Shown: positions 1-7,789, counted from the first letter of the stretch. The stretch: DNA of 35,862 nucleotides from Bacillus sp. AFS037270 (GCF_002585305.1 NZ_NUNF01000069.1:16786-52647), one strand, 5' to 3'. Notes: generated by a model not told the origin, from the letters alone. Numbers and translations are program-made.

Positions 1-76
1 GCTGGAGCTGGACGTCGACAATCCTTTTATTAACAGTTATCCACAAGCGAAAATATTATAATTTCCAAAACGACAA
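1..76 (+). repeat. Partial copy of the dispersed 'GCTGGAGCTGGAC' repeat
   Basis: Positions 1-49 match 5387-5435 at 46 of 49 bases, and similarity continues weakly to about 76 (both have ATAATTTCC followed by AAACGA). This is the right-hand end of the repeat family seen complete at 5283-5400; the left part lies outside the window. It contains TTATCCACA (37-45), a perfect DnaA-box consensus, which is TTATCCACG in the other copy. It lies just past the amtB terminator. Confidence 0.75.
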
Positions 77-110
77 AAAAGGCCGGATTCCAGCGAATCC
101 AGCCTTTTTT
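75..110 (-). terminator. Rho-independent terminator of glnK-amtB
   Basis: Read on the minus strand, a GC-rich stem (81-90 pairing with 95-104, one internal mismatch, four-base loop) is followed by a run of T (A run at 75-80 on the plus strand). It sits directly after the amtB stop codon. Confidence 0.85.
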
Positions 111-1426
111 TAAAATGAATCCCCAGTTTTTACTTTAGTAGTAGAGGGCGGAGCCACCGTAATCCCCGTTGTCTCTTCAAAATTGAATAAGCTTGCCGGA
201 ATATCCGTAAACCGCTCCAACTCGTTATACGCTGGAATACCATGGTAGGACATATCTAAGCCCTCTTCTTCTTCTCGCTCCGTAGCGCGGAGGCCAACCG
301 TCTTTTCGCATACCTTCGCCATAAACGTCCCGCCAATTAAACCCCAAGCCATTACAACAACCGCGCCTAATAGCTGAACAAGGATGAGTGAAACATGACC
401 AGTTGTCAATAAACCGTCCGTTTTATCAAACAATCCAACCGCAATCGTTCCAAATATCCCGCCGAAACCATGAACAGCCACCGCGCCAACTGGATCATCT
501 ACCTTTAAATAATCAACAAAAAGCGTCGCATATATGACCAAAATGCCGCTAACCGCTCCAATTATAACCGAGGACCATTCCGAAACATACGCACACCCTG
601 CCGTAATCGCAACCAATCCTGCTAACACACCATTAATCGTCATACTTGGGTCCGCTTTACCGAATTTTTTCATCGTTAAAAATAAGGCAGCTGTTCCTCC
701 ACTCGCTCCAGCAAGCATCGTATTAATCGCAACCGGTGCAAGCGCGGGACTCGATGCATCCAATGTACTGCCGGCATTAAAAGCAAACCAACCAAACCAA
801 AGAATAAAGGCTCCTGCCGAAGCTAACGGGATGTTACTTGGCGCAAATACATTCACACTGCCATCCGAATTAAACCGGCCCTTCCTTGGCCCGAGCCATT
901 TAGCCATCGCCAACGCTGCAAAGCCACCAACCGCATGGATCGCTGCTGATCCCGAAAAATCCTTCAACCCAAGCTTGGCTAACCAGCCGTCACTATTCCA
1001 GATCCAGTGGCCGGAAAGAGGATAAATCACAATACAGATGAGTGCTGCCGTCACCACATAAGCTTTGAAATTCATGCGTTCGGCCACTGCACCTGAAATA
1101 ATCGATATGCTGGCAACCGCAAAACCCATTTGAAAAAGAACAAAGGCAGTACTAGGCAAATGAGCGGCAAGTTGGATTTTTTCAGGACTTCCAAACAAAT
1201 TCGTTCCGATGAATCCAAAGGCATCCCTCCCGAACATAACGCCAAATCCAACCATCCAAAACGCCAAGGCTCCAATCGTTAGGTCAACGAAAATTTTCAT
1301 CGTCACATTCACCGCATTTTTCGTCCGGACAAAACCGGCCTCCAGTAAGCTGAATCCACCCTCCATAAACAAGACCATTGCCGCTGCCAAAACAATCCAA
1401 ACTGTATTGATATACGTCAGTACCAT
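110..1426 (-). CDS. amtB: Ammonium transporter AmtB (NrgA)
   Basis: A 438-residue integral membrane protein of the Amt/MEP/Rh family that conducts ammonium or ammonia across the cytoplasmic membrane. The sequence has about eleven hydrophobic segments and both pore histidines of the family, one in IHAVGGFAAL and one in AVHGFGGIFGT; the N-terminal helix carries MEGGFSLLEAGFVRTKN. Its length is normal. The start codon overlaps the glnK stop by one base (TAATG), so the two genes are translationally coupled in the order glnK-amtB. In Bacillus subtilis the order is the reverse (nrgA-nrgB). The C-terminal tail would be the docking site for GlnK. Expression is probably nitrogen controlled through the promoter upstream of glnK. 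Confidence 0.95.
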   Translation of the reverse strand: MVLTYINTVWIVLAAAMVLFMEGGFSLLEAGFVRTKNAVNVTMKIFVDLTIGALAFWMVGFGVMFGRDAFGFIGTNLFGSPEKIQLAAHLPSTAFVLFQMGFAVASISIISGAVAERMNFKAYVVTAALICIVIYPLSGHWIWNSDGWLAKLGLKDFSGSAAIHAVGGFAALAMAKWLGPRKGRFNSDGSVNVFAPSNIPLASAGAFILWFGWFAFNAGSTLDASSPALAPVAINTMLAGASGGTAALFLTMKKFGKADPSMTINGVLAGLVAITAGCAYVSEWSSVIIGAVSGILVIYATLFVDYLKVDDPVGAVAVHGFGGIFGTIAVGLFDKTDGLLTTGHVSLILVQLLGAVVVMAWGLIGGTFMAKVCEKTVGLRATEREEEEGLDMSYHGIPAYNELERFTDIPASLFNFEETTGITVAPPSTTKVKTGDSF

Positions 1427-1791
1427 TATAGTCCCTCCTCCCGGTTTACTAAATCGTCAATATCATCATCAAATTTTCCTGTGCGAATGTTATAGGCTTC
1501 TAGAATTGGATAGACATATATTTTCCCATCGCCTTCTTCTCCTGTCTGCGCAGCCTTTACAACCGTCTGAATCGTAGATTCAACTAAATAATCGGAAAGA
1601 ACAATTTCTAATTTCACTTTAGGGTGCAGCGTCACTTGATAATTTTTCCCGCGATACACACCTTTTGTATCCTTTTGTTTCCCTCGCCCGACTACTTGAG
1701 AAACCGTAAAACCTGTGATGCCGATACTCTTTAAACCCTTAATCGTCTCAGTGAGCCTTTCGGGCCTGATGATTGCCTCTATTTTTTTCAT
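1426..1791 (-). CDS. glnK: P-II nitrogen regulatory protein GlnK (NrgB)
   Basis: A 121-residue P-II signalling protein that senses nitrogen and energy status and binds AmtB. The start KKIEAIIRPERLTETIKGL, the T-loop (GRGKQKDTKGVYRGKNYQVT, with the tyrosine at the Y51-equivalent position) and the B-loop region TGEEGDGKIYVYPI are all recognisable. The length is slightly longer than the 112 residues of enterobacterial GlnB. A good ribosome binding site (GGAGGTG, plus-strand 1797-1803) precedes ATG. It is the first gene of a two-gene operon with amtB, and two GlnR/TnrA-type boxes lie immediately upstream. Confidence 0.95.
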   Translation of the reverse strand: MKKIEAIIRPERLTETIKGLKSIGITGFTVSQVVGRGKQKDTKGVYRGKNYQVTLHPKVKLEIVLSDYLVESTIQTVVKAAQTGEEGDGKIYVYPILEAYNIRTGKFDDDIDDLVNREEGL

Positions 1792-1804
1792 GGAAACACC
1801 TCCA

Positions 1805-1863
1805 TGTTATATTTCCTAACATCAATATGATAAAATATATAACATTTCCATACTCAACGTCAA
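1805..1863 (-). promoter_or_regulatory. glnK-amtB promoter with two GlnR/TnrA-like boxes
   Basis: On the minus strand TTGACG (plus 1858-1863) and TATATT (plus 1834-1839) are 18 bp apart and form a sigma-A-type promoter. Two 17-bp palindromes fit the TnrA/GlnR consensus TGTNANAWWWTNTNACA with one mismatch each: TGTTATATTTCCTAACA at 1805-1821, and TGATAAAATATATAACA at 1828-1844. The second overlaps the -10 and the first lies just downstream of the expected start site, an arrangement suited to repression. The boxes are seen; the regulator is inferred from the family. Confidence 0.7.
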
Positions 1864-2049
1864 TTAATATTTTTAACCAATTTTTATATTCTGAATTATT
1901 TTGAAAAGGGCATATTTGTAAAATTTAATAAAACTTAAGTTTTGTACAGCCTTTCCTACATAAGCGCCGGAATTCTCTTAATGTTTACTTTTTTTAATCA
2001 GCTGCTGGAAACTTCTTTGCTGTAAAAAGGGCTCCATCTTACAGTTTTA

Positions 2050-2355
2050 TTGCTGCTTTTACAACAATTGATTACCGCCATTGAAAATAAGGCAATTTTT
2101 TCAAAACTAAAAGTACTGGCGGGCGTGGAAGGAAACTACCGCCAGGGGAAGGTGGTAAAGCCTGACAGTGAAATGTTTGATATGGGGCGGAATTTGAACT
2201 TTACGGTGATTACCGAAGGTGTGGAATCAACCGAACATGCGGCCTTTTTGCGGAAGAATAAATGCTTTGTCGGCCAGGGCTATTTATTTAGCAAGCCGCT
2301 TCCCGTCTCAGAATTGGAGAGTTTTTTGGTCAAGAAAGCAGTAAGAATATCCTGA
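2050..2355 (+). pseudogene. Remnant of an EAL-domain (c-di-GMP phosphodiesterase) gene
   Basis: The reading frame encodes about 101 residues whose C-terminal half, VITEGVESTEHAAFL to VGQGYLFSKPLPVSELE, is the end of an EAL domain (the EGxE and Q-G-Y-F-S-K-P motifs). The N-terminal part resembles the start of an EAL domain (AIENK to QGKVV), but the EALLRW, NLS, E-T-E and DDFGTG segments between them are absent. A large internal deletion is the simplest reading. There is only a TTG start and no clear ribosome binding site. A complete EAL domain exists in the window at 14131-17133. It is probably not functional as a phosphodiesterase because the metal-binding residues are missing. Confidence 0.7.
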
Positions 2356-2407
2356 TTGTTTACATATCCTATTCAATGCCAAGAATAGAGAGGATATGGA
2401 GGGATTT

Positions 2408-2830
2408 ATGAGGATATTACTTATTTTTCTATGGATGGTTATCATCTTTATTCTTACTTGTACCGCGGATTTCCATCAGTTTCTTACAACCGGGATTGTG
2501 CACTTTCATTGGAACGGGCATCCCGCATTTGTGGAGCTCTTAGCCCCTTTTCCTGTAGTGTTAAGCGGCGATTTCCTGCTGCAAAAAATAGGACATATGT
2601 GTGCCTTTTTCATTCTGACAATCTTACTACAAAAAGAATTTCACACGAATCGTCTGGTTTTACTGATTGCCTTTGTCTATGCTGCCCTAACTGAGATTCT
2701 TCAAATATATTTTTCACGGGATGGAAGATGGTTTGACGTCGGAGTGGACGGATCGGGAATCCTGCTCGCTCTAGGTTTGAACACCTTATCAAGGAGCCAT
2801 TTCTTCAACAAAATTAAAAGCCAACTATGA
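2408..2830 (+). CDS. VanZ-like family membrane protein
   Basis: A 140-residue membrane protein with four predicted hydrophobic helices. The motifs KIGHMCAFFILTILL, AALTEILQIY and R-W-F-D-V-G-V-D-G-S-G are the VanZ-like family pattern. VanZ gives low-level teicoplanin resistance in enterococci, but the role of chromosomal relatives is not settled. I chose ATG at 2408 because GGAGGG (2398-2403) precedes it at normal spacing; an in-frame ATG at 2396 sits on top of that site. It is a single gene: the stop overlaps a terminator hairpin and the next gene has its own sporulation promoter. Confidence 0.8.
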   Translation: MRILLIFLWMVIIFILTCTADFHQFLTTGIVHFHWNGHPAFVELLAPFPVVLSGDFLLQKIGHMCAFFILTILLQKEFHTNRLVLLIAFVYAALTEILQIYFSRDGRWFDVGVDGSGILLALGLNTLSRSHFFNKIKSQL

Positions 2831-2843
2831 TGGTTGGCTTTTT
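2818..2843 (+). terminator. Terminator overlapping the vanZ-like stop
   Basis: AAGCCAAC (2818-2825) pairs with GTTGGCTT around a short loop that holds the TGA stop codon, followed by a T run. Confidence 0.85.
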
Positions 2844-2932
2844 GTGTGTATGCAAGGTTTACACACTTCCAATAATACCCAAATCCTACTACTCCAAAAA
2901 TCCAAATCTGTAGTTATATAGCAAGTACACAC

Positions 2933-2960
2933 ACCGAGTGACAGCTTATCCCATATGATA
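2933..2960 (+). promoter_or_regulatory. Putative sigma-K promoter of the cwlC-like gene
   Basis: CATATGATA (2952-2960) fits the sigma-K -10 consensus CATANNNTA exactly, with AC at 2933-2934 after a 17-bp spacer. The expected start is some 20-25 bases before the AAGGAGG of the amidase gene. B. subtilis cwlC is sigma-K dependent, so the assignment agrees with the gene function. Confidence 0.6.
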
Positions 2961-2993
2961 ATTTGAATGCACCTTTATAAAGGAGGAGATAAG

Positions 2994-3788
2994 ATGAAGC
3001 TTTATTTGGATCCAGGTCATGGCGGTAATGACCCCGGGGCCCAAGGGAGTGGTTTAAACGAAAAAGACGTAACCTTAGATATTTCCCTTAAATTGCGGGC
3101 CATCTTACTCAATAACTATCAAGATATTGAAATAAAAATGAGCCGCACGACAGATATCACGAAAAGCTTGAGCGAAAGAACCAATGAGGCAAACAGCTGG
3201 GGCGCAGATTATTATCTGGCGATTCACATCAATGCCGGGGGAGGGGAGGGATACGAAGATTATATTTACAGCGGCCTTTCAGACACATCCACCTCAGCAA
3301 AATATCAGGATATCATTCATGCTGAAGTCATGAAATTAAATCAATTAAAAGACCGCGGCCAGAAAAAAGCCAACTTTCACGTCTTACGTGAATCTAACAT
3401 GCCAGCACTTTTATCTGAAAACGGTTTCATCGATAATTCCCATGATGCTGCTTTAATGAAGCAATCTAGCTGGCGTCAAAACGTCGCCCAAGGCCATGCC
3501 AACGGGATCCTAAGCGCGTTTAATCTTAAAAGAAAACCGGCCGATCCTGGGACAAGCACCCTATACAAGGTCATTGCCGGATCGTTTCAAGCAAGAGAAA
3601 ATGCCGATGAACGGGTAACCTACCTTTCTTCAAAAGGGATTGATTCATTTGTGACAACCGTCACGATTTCCGGTCAAATTTGGTACCGTGTACAAGCCGG
3701 GGCTTATGCTAACCGGACAAATGCGGAAGATCGTTTAGACGAGCTGAAGCGGGCAGGTATTACCGATGCGTTTATTATTGCCGAATAA
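2994..3788 (+). CDS. cwlC: Sporulation N-acetylmuramoyl-L-alanine amidase, CwlC-like
   Basis: A 264-residue zinc amidase that cleaves the MurNAc-L-Ala bond of peptidoglycan. Residues 1-180 form an Amidase_3 domain with zinc ligands in LDPGHGGND and AIHINAGGGEG and the catalytic glutamate in LLSENGFID. The C-terminal 75 residues form a SPOR-type peptidoglycan-binding repeat region (YKVIAGSF and YRVQAGAYAN). There is no signal peptide, as in B. subtilis CwlC (about 255 residues), which acts in mother-cell lysis after the spore is finished. ATG at 2994 is preferred over an upstream in-frame ATG (2967) because AAGGAGG lies at 2980-2986. A sigma-K promoter precedes it and a strong terminator follows, so it is a single-gene unit. 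Confidence 0.9.
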   Translation: MKLYLDPGHGGNDPGAQGSGLNEKDVTLDISLKLRAILLNNYQDIEIKMSRTTDITKSLSERTNEANSWGADYYLAIHINAGGGEGYEDYIYSGLSDTSTSAKYQDIIHAEVMKLNQLKDRGQKKANFHVLRESNMPALLSENGFIDNSHDAALMKQSSWRQNVAQGHANGILSAFNLKRKPADPGTSTLYKVIAGSFQARENADERVTYLSSKGIDSFVTTVTISGQIWYRVQAGAYANRTNAEDRLDELKRAGITDAFIIAE

Positions 3789-3801
3789 CTTTTTTGGAAT
3801 A

Positions 3802-3836
3802 GTCCTTCATCACCATGATGAAGGGCTTTTCTTTTG
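3802..3836 (+). terminator. Terminator after the cwlC-like gene
   Basis: An 11-bp stem (3802-3812 with 3816-3826, CCTTCATCA core) with a three-base loop and a following T-rich tail. Confidence 0.9.
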
Positions 3837-3908
3837 CCAACTTTGAAATTTTTATGACAATAACCTTGCTTAACCTAAGTCAAAATAGGAAAAAATAAAG
3901 ATTACCTA

Positions 3909-3966
3909 TTGATAGTCGCAATAAAAACGAATATTATAGTACAGTTGCTAAAAATTGTTCGTATTT
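3909..3966 (+). promoter_or_regulatory. Promoter with paired PurR boxes
   Basis: TTGATA (3909-3914) and TATTAT (3932-3937) are separated by 17 bp. Two inverted PurBox-like sequences flank the start site: AAAAACGAATATT at 3923-3935 (11 of 13 against AWWWCCGAACWWT) and, on the other strand, AAATACGAACAAT at 3954-3966 (12 of 13), 18 bp apart. The leader is too short for a guanine riboswitch. PurR control is inferred from these matches and from the function of the downstream gene. Confidence 0.7.
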
Positions 3967-3978
3967 TGGAGGATTCTA

Positions 3979-5280
3979 ATGTTTAGATTGAAAGAAAATC
4001 ATACTAATACAAAAACAGAGCTGCTGGCTGGAATTACGACCTTTTTCACTATGGTCTATATCGTGGTCGTCAATCCTGTCATTCTAGCCGATGCTGGCGT
4101 ACCATTTGAACAGGTATTTTCCGCCACCATCATCGCGGCCTTAGTCGGAACCCTATGGATGGGACTTTTCGCTAATTACCCCATTGCCATCGCACCGGGA
4201 ATGGGGTTGAACGCCTACTTTGCTTATTCAGTCGTCGGCGGCCACCAGGGGATTAGCTATCAAACTGCCTTCGCCGCTGTGTTCGTAGCCGGAATTATCT
4301 TTGTCATCTTATCATTAACACCGTTTCGTGAAAAATTGATTGAGGCGATTCCAGAAAATTTAAAGCACGGAATTACGGCTGGAATTGGTTTATTTATCGC
4401 ATTTATCGGCCTGCGTCAAACCAAAATTATTACCGCTCATCCTTCTAATTTAGTGGGTTTGGGTGACCTGCATTCTTCGTCAGCCCTTTTAGCAATAGTT
4501 GGGTTGGCTGTTACATTGATTTTGATGGTTCTTAGAGTCAACGGGGCATTGTTTTTCGGGATGATTGTTACCGGGGTGATTGCTTATTTTACAGGTCAGC
4601 TTTCCTTCGACAAAGGACTAATGTCGCTTCCATCTCTTCCGGAAGGGCTGATGATCGGAAATCCTATCACTGCCTTTGGAGATGTCATTCAACACAGTCT
4701 TTATGCCGTGGTCTTTTCGTTTATTCTTGTGACGATTTTTGATACAACGGGAACGATGATCGGGGTAGCCAATCAAGCAGGGTTAATGAAGGGCGACAAG
4801 CTGCCGCGTGCCAGACAGGCCCTCCTCTCTGATTCAATTGCAACAATGGTCGGGTCTATTTTTGGGACAAGCCCGACAACCGCTTTTATTGAATCGACCT
4901 CCGGTGTTGCGGCGGGCGGGCGGACTGGTTTAACCTCCGTTACAGTGGCGGTTTTATTTTTGGTGTCAGCTTTCTTCGGCCCGCTTGTTAGTGCCGTGTC
5001 GGGAATTGCTGCGATTACAGCGCCAGCGTTGATTATTGTCGGTAGTTTAATGATGGGCAGTATCGCCAAAATTAATTGGAATGAACTAGATGAAGCTTTC
5101 CCGGCCTTCCTTACGGTGTTAAGTATGCCGCTGACCTCCAGTATTTCAACTGGGATTGCGCTCGGATTTATCAGTTTTCCCATTTTAAAATTGGTGAAAG
5201 GGAAATGGCGCGAGATTCATCCATTACTTTATGTGTTTGCGGTATTGTTCTTTATTCAATTAGCATTCTTGCAGTTCTAA
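3979..5280 (+). CDS. pbuO: Purine (guanine/hypoxanthine) permease, AzgA/NCS2 family
   Basis: A 433-residue permease with about twelve hydrophobic segments. The family signatures GITTFFTMVYIVVVNP near the N-terminus, IAPGMGLNAYFAY in helix 3, and the FDTTGTMIG and TSPTTAFIESTSGV segments identify the AzgA-like branch (B. subtilis PbuG and PbuO). It would import hypoxanthine and guanine with protons. ATG at 3979 follows TTGGAGGATT; an in-frame ATG at 3955 lies inside the PurR box and lacks a ribosome binding site. PbuO rather than PbuG is suggested by the PurR boxes without a guanine riboswitch, but the choice is tentative. It is followed by the repeat cluster at 5283. Confidence 0.85.
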   Translation: MFRLKENHTNTKTELLAGITTFFTMVYIVVVNPVILADAGVPFEQVFSATIIAALVGTLWMGLFANYPIAIAPGMGLNAYFAYSVVGGHQGISYQTAFAAVFVAGIIFVILSLTPFREKLIEAIPENLKHGITAGIGLFIAFIGLRQTKIITAHPSNLVGLGDLHSSSALLAIVGLAVTLILMVLRVNGALFFGMIVTGVIAYFTGQLSFDKGLMSLPSLPEGLMIGNPITAFGDVIQHSLYAVVFSFILVTIFDTTGTMIGVANQAGLMKGDKLPRARQALLSDSIATMVGSIFGTSPTTAFIESTSGVAAGGRTGLTSVTVAVLFLVSAFFGPLVSAVSGIAAITAPALIIVGSLMMGSIAKINWNELDEAFPAFLTVLSMPLTSSISTGIALGFISFPILKLVKGKWREIHPLLYVFAVLFFIQLAFLQF

Positions 5281-5282
5281 TA

Positions 5283-5486
5283 AGAAAAGCGCAAGGCGCC
5301 CGTCTATCGGCGACAAGCACAAGACGAGCCGGCCGAAAGGTTGCTTTTTAACCTTTTGGACGGATTGACTCATCGAAGGGCTAGGCGCTGGAGCTGGACG
5401 TTGACAGTCCTTTTATTAACAGTTATCCACGAGCGATAATTTCCTAAACGAGAAGCGCCCTGGCCAGGAGCTGGAGCTAGACGTAA
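5283..5486 (+). repeat. Tandem copies of the dispersed GAAAAGCG...GCTGGAGCTAGAC repeat
   Basis: 5283-5400 is a full copy: it begins AGAAAAGCGCAAGGCGCC, contains CCGGCCGAAAGGTTGC and the hairpin AAAGGTT/AACCTTT, and ends GGCGCTGGAGCTGGACG. The 5387-5435 tail matches the first 49 bases of the window. A minimal copy (GAGAAGCGCCCTGG, then GGAGCTGGAGCTAGACG) occupies 5452-5484. No coding capacity is evident. The block separates pbuO from the convergent MFS gene. Confidence 0.8.
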
Positions 5487-5490
5487 AAAA

Positions 5491-5517
5491 AAAGAGTCCG
5501 AATCCGGACTCTTTTTT
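5491..5517. terminator. Bidirectional terminator between pbuO and the MFS gene
   Basis: GAGTCCG (5494-5500) pairs with CGGACTC (5505-5511), flanked by A and T runs on both sides. It abuts the stop codon of the minus-strand transporter gene. Confidence 0.85.
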
Positions 5518-6781
5518 ATGCCGTTATTTCACTTGGCTGCTTTGCTTCCTGGCGTTCTTCTTTAACAAAAATTCCCCCGATTAGCCCGAGAAGCGAGAAA
5601 ATAACTGGAATCATAAATCCATTATGATACCCAACACTTGCGGAAGATGTATGGAAATGGTCTAATACCTTCCCAAAAATACTTGGCAGGAGAACCGCAC
5701 TTAAAAAGCCCCCTGTATTGGCGAAGCCCGAAACGACACCGACTTCCTTCATATCAAATGACTTTCTCACGATTGCAAACGTTAACGAGCTCGAACCATT
5801 CCCATAGCCAATCAGTAAAAAGATAATGACGAGCATATAGTATGGCGGTTTGCCGCTAAAAAATAAAACAAGCCAGCTGACAAACGCAATCACATGTACC
5901 ACGATAAACGGACGCTTTATCGAATCGAGCCTGCTTGAGATCCAGCTTGTCAGCGGTGCGCCAACAAGCGCACCGATTAAACCAATCATCACAAGCTGAC
6001 TTGATTGCGACCGTGTCATATCATACACATGCATTCCATAAGGAACCGCCCAAGAACCGATAAATCCCACGTAGGTCCCCACTAATCCAAAATGACAAAA
6101 GAAGGCAGCCCAGGCCTGACGGCTTGAAAAAATACGCCGCAGGACGACGATTGTTTTTTCGCGTGGTTTCTTTTGTTTCACCTTCACAGTATAATTTTTA
6201 AATAACTGCTTCGATTTTTTTTCGAGGACAAAGTATAGCAGCACGGCGCTTAAAACTAGAACGATCCCTGTTATAAAAAAGGGCGTGCGCCAGCCTGATA
6301 AAGAAATCCATGCTGAAAAAGGAACAGTTGCGAGCAGGAAACCAAAGCTTCCGGCCATTCCCGCGATTCCGAGTAAACCGACGAATTCTCTTACTTTAAA
6401 CCACTGGCTTAAAATCAAGACGAGGTTGACCCAAATGGCGGCATCTCCTAATCCTGCCAATAATCTCGCCACAAGGAGGAAAAACGCATTCGGTGCGAGA
6501 CTGTAAATTAAGGTACCAATCCCGTTCAGCAAGGCACCGATGATAAGGAAGAAATTCGGCCCAAACCGGTCAGATAGAATTCCAATTGGGATTTGAAAGC
6601 CGGCATAGGCTAAAAATTGTATGCTTGTCAGCAATCCAATCGTTGCCGCGGTTAAATTGAAGTCCTTCATTAATTGGTCAGAAATTAAGCCCGGTGCTGT
6701 CCGCTGACTGACGATTAAAAAATACGTAAACAAGACCGAGGCAAAAACGACCCATCTATATTTGCTAGTTTGTTTTTCCAA
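5516..6781 (-). CDS. MFS transporter, substrate unknown
   Basis: A 421-residue major facilitator with twelve hydrophobic segments in two halves joined by a basic cytoplasmic loop (residues about 190-215, rich in K and R). The loop 2-3 signature GILSDRFGPN, the motif RLLAGLGDAA in helix 4 and a repeat of loop 2-3 in the second half (SSRLDSIKRP) support the family. It looks like an anion or drug:H+ type MFS permease, but no substrate can be read from sequence or neighbours. The start is TTG at 6781, with CAGGAG nine bases upstream. TATAAT lies on the minus strand at plus 6816-6821 as a possible -10, without a clear -35. It is a single gene. Confidence 0.8.
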   Translation of the reverse strand: MEKQTSKYRWVVFASVLFTYFLIVSQRTAPGLISDQLMKDFNLTAATIGLLTSIQFLAYAGFQIPIGILSDRFGPNFFLIIGALLNGIGTLIYSLAPNAFFLLVARLLAGLGDAAIWVNLVLILSQWFKVREFVGLLGIAGMAGSFGFLLATVPFSAWISLSGWRTPFFITGIVLVLSAVLLYFVLEKKSKQLFKNYTVKVKQKKPREKTIVVLRRIFSSRQAWAAFFCHFGLVGTYVGFIGSWAVPYGMHVYDMTRSQSSQLVMIGLIGALVGAPLTSWISSRLDSIKRPFIVVHVIAFVSWLVLFFSGKPPYYMLVIIFLLIGYGNGSSSLTFAIVRKSFDMKEVGVVSGFANTGGFLSAVLLPSIFGKVLDHFHTSSASVGYHNGFMIPVIFSLLGLIGGIFVKEERQEAKQPSEITA

Positions 6782-7016
6782 AGTTCACTACTCCTGTTGA
6801 TAGAATCTATCTCCTATTATACTCCAATTTCTTAATTAGATTTTACTAATTTAACGTGAGGACGTTTTCATTTAAAAAATGATGAATTAGCCTCAGGGAA
6901 ACTCTTTATTGAAGTCACTTTCCTCGTTTCTGCTTTCCACTCTTTCAGAAAAATTCAAAATTTTTTTCAACATCACGTGACAGACATCGCAAATAGGATT
7001 AAAATCATCAATAAGT

Positions 7017-7146
7017 GAGAAAAGCGGAAGCGCCTTGGTCAGCCCCGACATGCATAAGACGATCCGGCCGAAAGGTTGCTTTTTAACCTTTTGGACGGAT
7101 TGGCTGTAGACCATCTAGGGGCTAGGCGCTGGAGCTAGACAATTCT
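7017..7146 (+). repeat. Full copy of the dispersed repeat
   Basis: Begins GAGAAAAGCGGAAGCGCC, shares the internal CCGGCCGAAAGGTTGC/AACCTTTTGGACGGATTG block with 5283-5400 and ends GGCGCTGGAGCTAGACAATTCT. Its ends (GCGGAAGCGCC and GGCGCTGGAGC) are partly complementary. The T-rich stretch after it (ACTTTTATACTTTCT, 7157-7171) recurs after the copy at 14023. Confidence 0.8.
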
Positions 7147-7179
7147 TAAAGGTAAAAACTTTTATACTTTCTTATCTCA

Positions 7180-7252
7180 TGAGAAAAGCGGAAGCGCCTT
7201 GACCAGGGAAAAAAGTAGTTCATTTTTTCTAGGGGCTGAAGCTGGCAATAAT
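7180..7252 (+). repeat. Short divergent copy of the dispersed repeat
   Basis: Begins GAGAAAAGCGGAAGCGCCTTGACCAGGG, has an internal inverted AAAAAAG...TTTTTT segment and ends GGGGCTGAAGCTGGC. The same short internal form, in the opposite orientation, is at 29222-29363. It ends about 30 bases before alaR. Confidence 0.7.
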
Positions 7253-7282
7253 TAACGTTCAAAGAAATAGGAGGACATCCAC

Positions 7283-7789
7283 ATGCATCTTAGCAGTGAG
7301 GAAATTGAAATCTTAAAAATCATTGAAGAAAATAACAAATTACCTATAGAATCCATCGCCTTAATGGCCATGTGCAGCGAAGAAACCGTTAAAGCCACCA
7401 TCGAAAAATTAGAACAATCACAAATTATCATCAGCTACCCAACCTTAATTGACTGGAGCAAAGTCGAGGGCCAAGAACACGTCGTGGCGATGATCGACGT
7501 GAAAGTAACACCAAAGCGCGGGGTCGGTTTTGATGAAGTAGCCCAACGAATCGCCCGATTCCCTGAGGTATCATCGCTTTACCTCATGTCCGGTGCCTAC
7601 GACCTTTCCGTCACCGTCGAAGGAAAATCGATGATCCAAATTTCTCAATTTGTTTCAGAAAAATTATCAACAATTGAAAACGTCATCTCAACGACAACCC
7701 ATTTCATGTTAAAAAAATACAAACATGATGGCGTTATTTTTAAAAGTGAAAATGATGATAAAGACCGCAGGATGGTGGTTACACCATGA
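7283..7789 (+). CDS. alaR: Lrp/AsnC-family regulator, AlaR (YugG)-like
   Basis: A 168-residue transcription factor with an N-terminal winged helix-turn-helix (about residues 1-55, EEIEILKIIEENNKL then MAMCSEETVKATIEKL) and a C-terminal AsnC/RAM ligand domain (about 70-150, HVVAMIDVKVTPKRGVGF to YLMSGAYDLSVTVEG). AGGAGG at 7271-7276 precedes ATG. The stop overlaps the aminotransferase start in an ATGA junction, so the pair is one operon. In B. subtilis the equivalent pair yugG-yugH is alaR-alaT, in which the regulator controls alanine transaminase; the same role is inferred here. Confidence 0.85.
   Translation: MHLSSEEIEILKIIEENNKLPIESIALMAMCSEETVKATIEKLEQSQIIISYPTLIDWSKVEGQEHVVAMIDVKVTPKRGVGFDEVAQRIARFPEVSSLYLMSGAYDLSVTVEGKSMIQISQFVSEKLSTIENVISTTTHFMLKKYKHDGVIFKSENDDKDRRMVVTP

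Noticed and set aside
534..1025. A 163-codon plus-strand frame opposite amtB
   Set aside because: It is the antisense shadow of a clearly conserved transporter gene, with no ribosome binding site and low-complexity residues.
6893..7114. A 73-codon minus-strand frame
   Set aside because: Most of it lies on the dispersed repeat copy at 7017-7146 and it has no recognisable domain.
5283..7252. Possible CRISPR array or transposon ends
   Set aside because: The repeats are not regularly spaced, have no uniform spacers and no cas or transposase gene is present.
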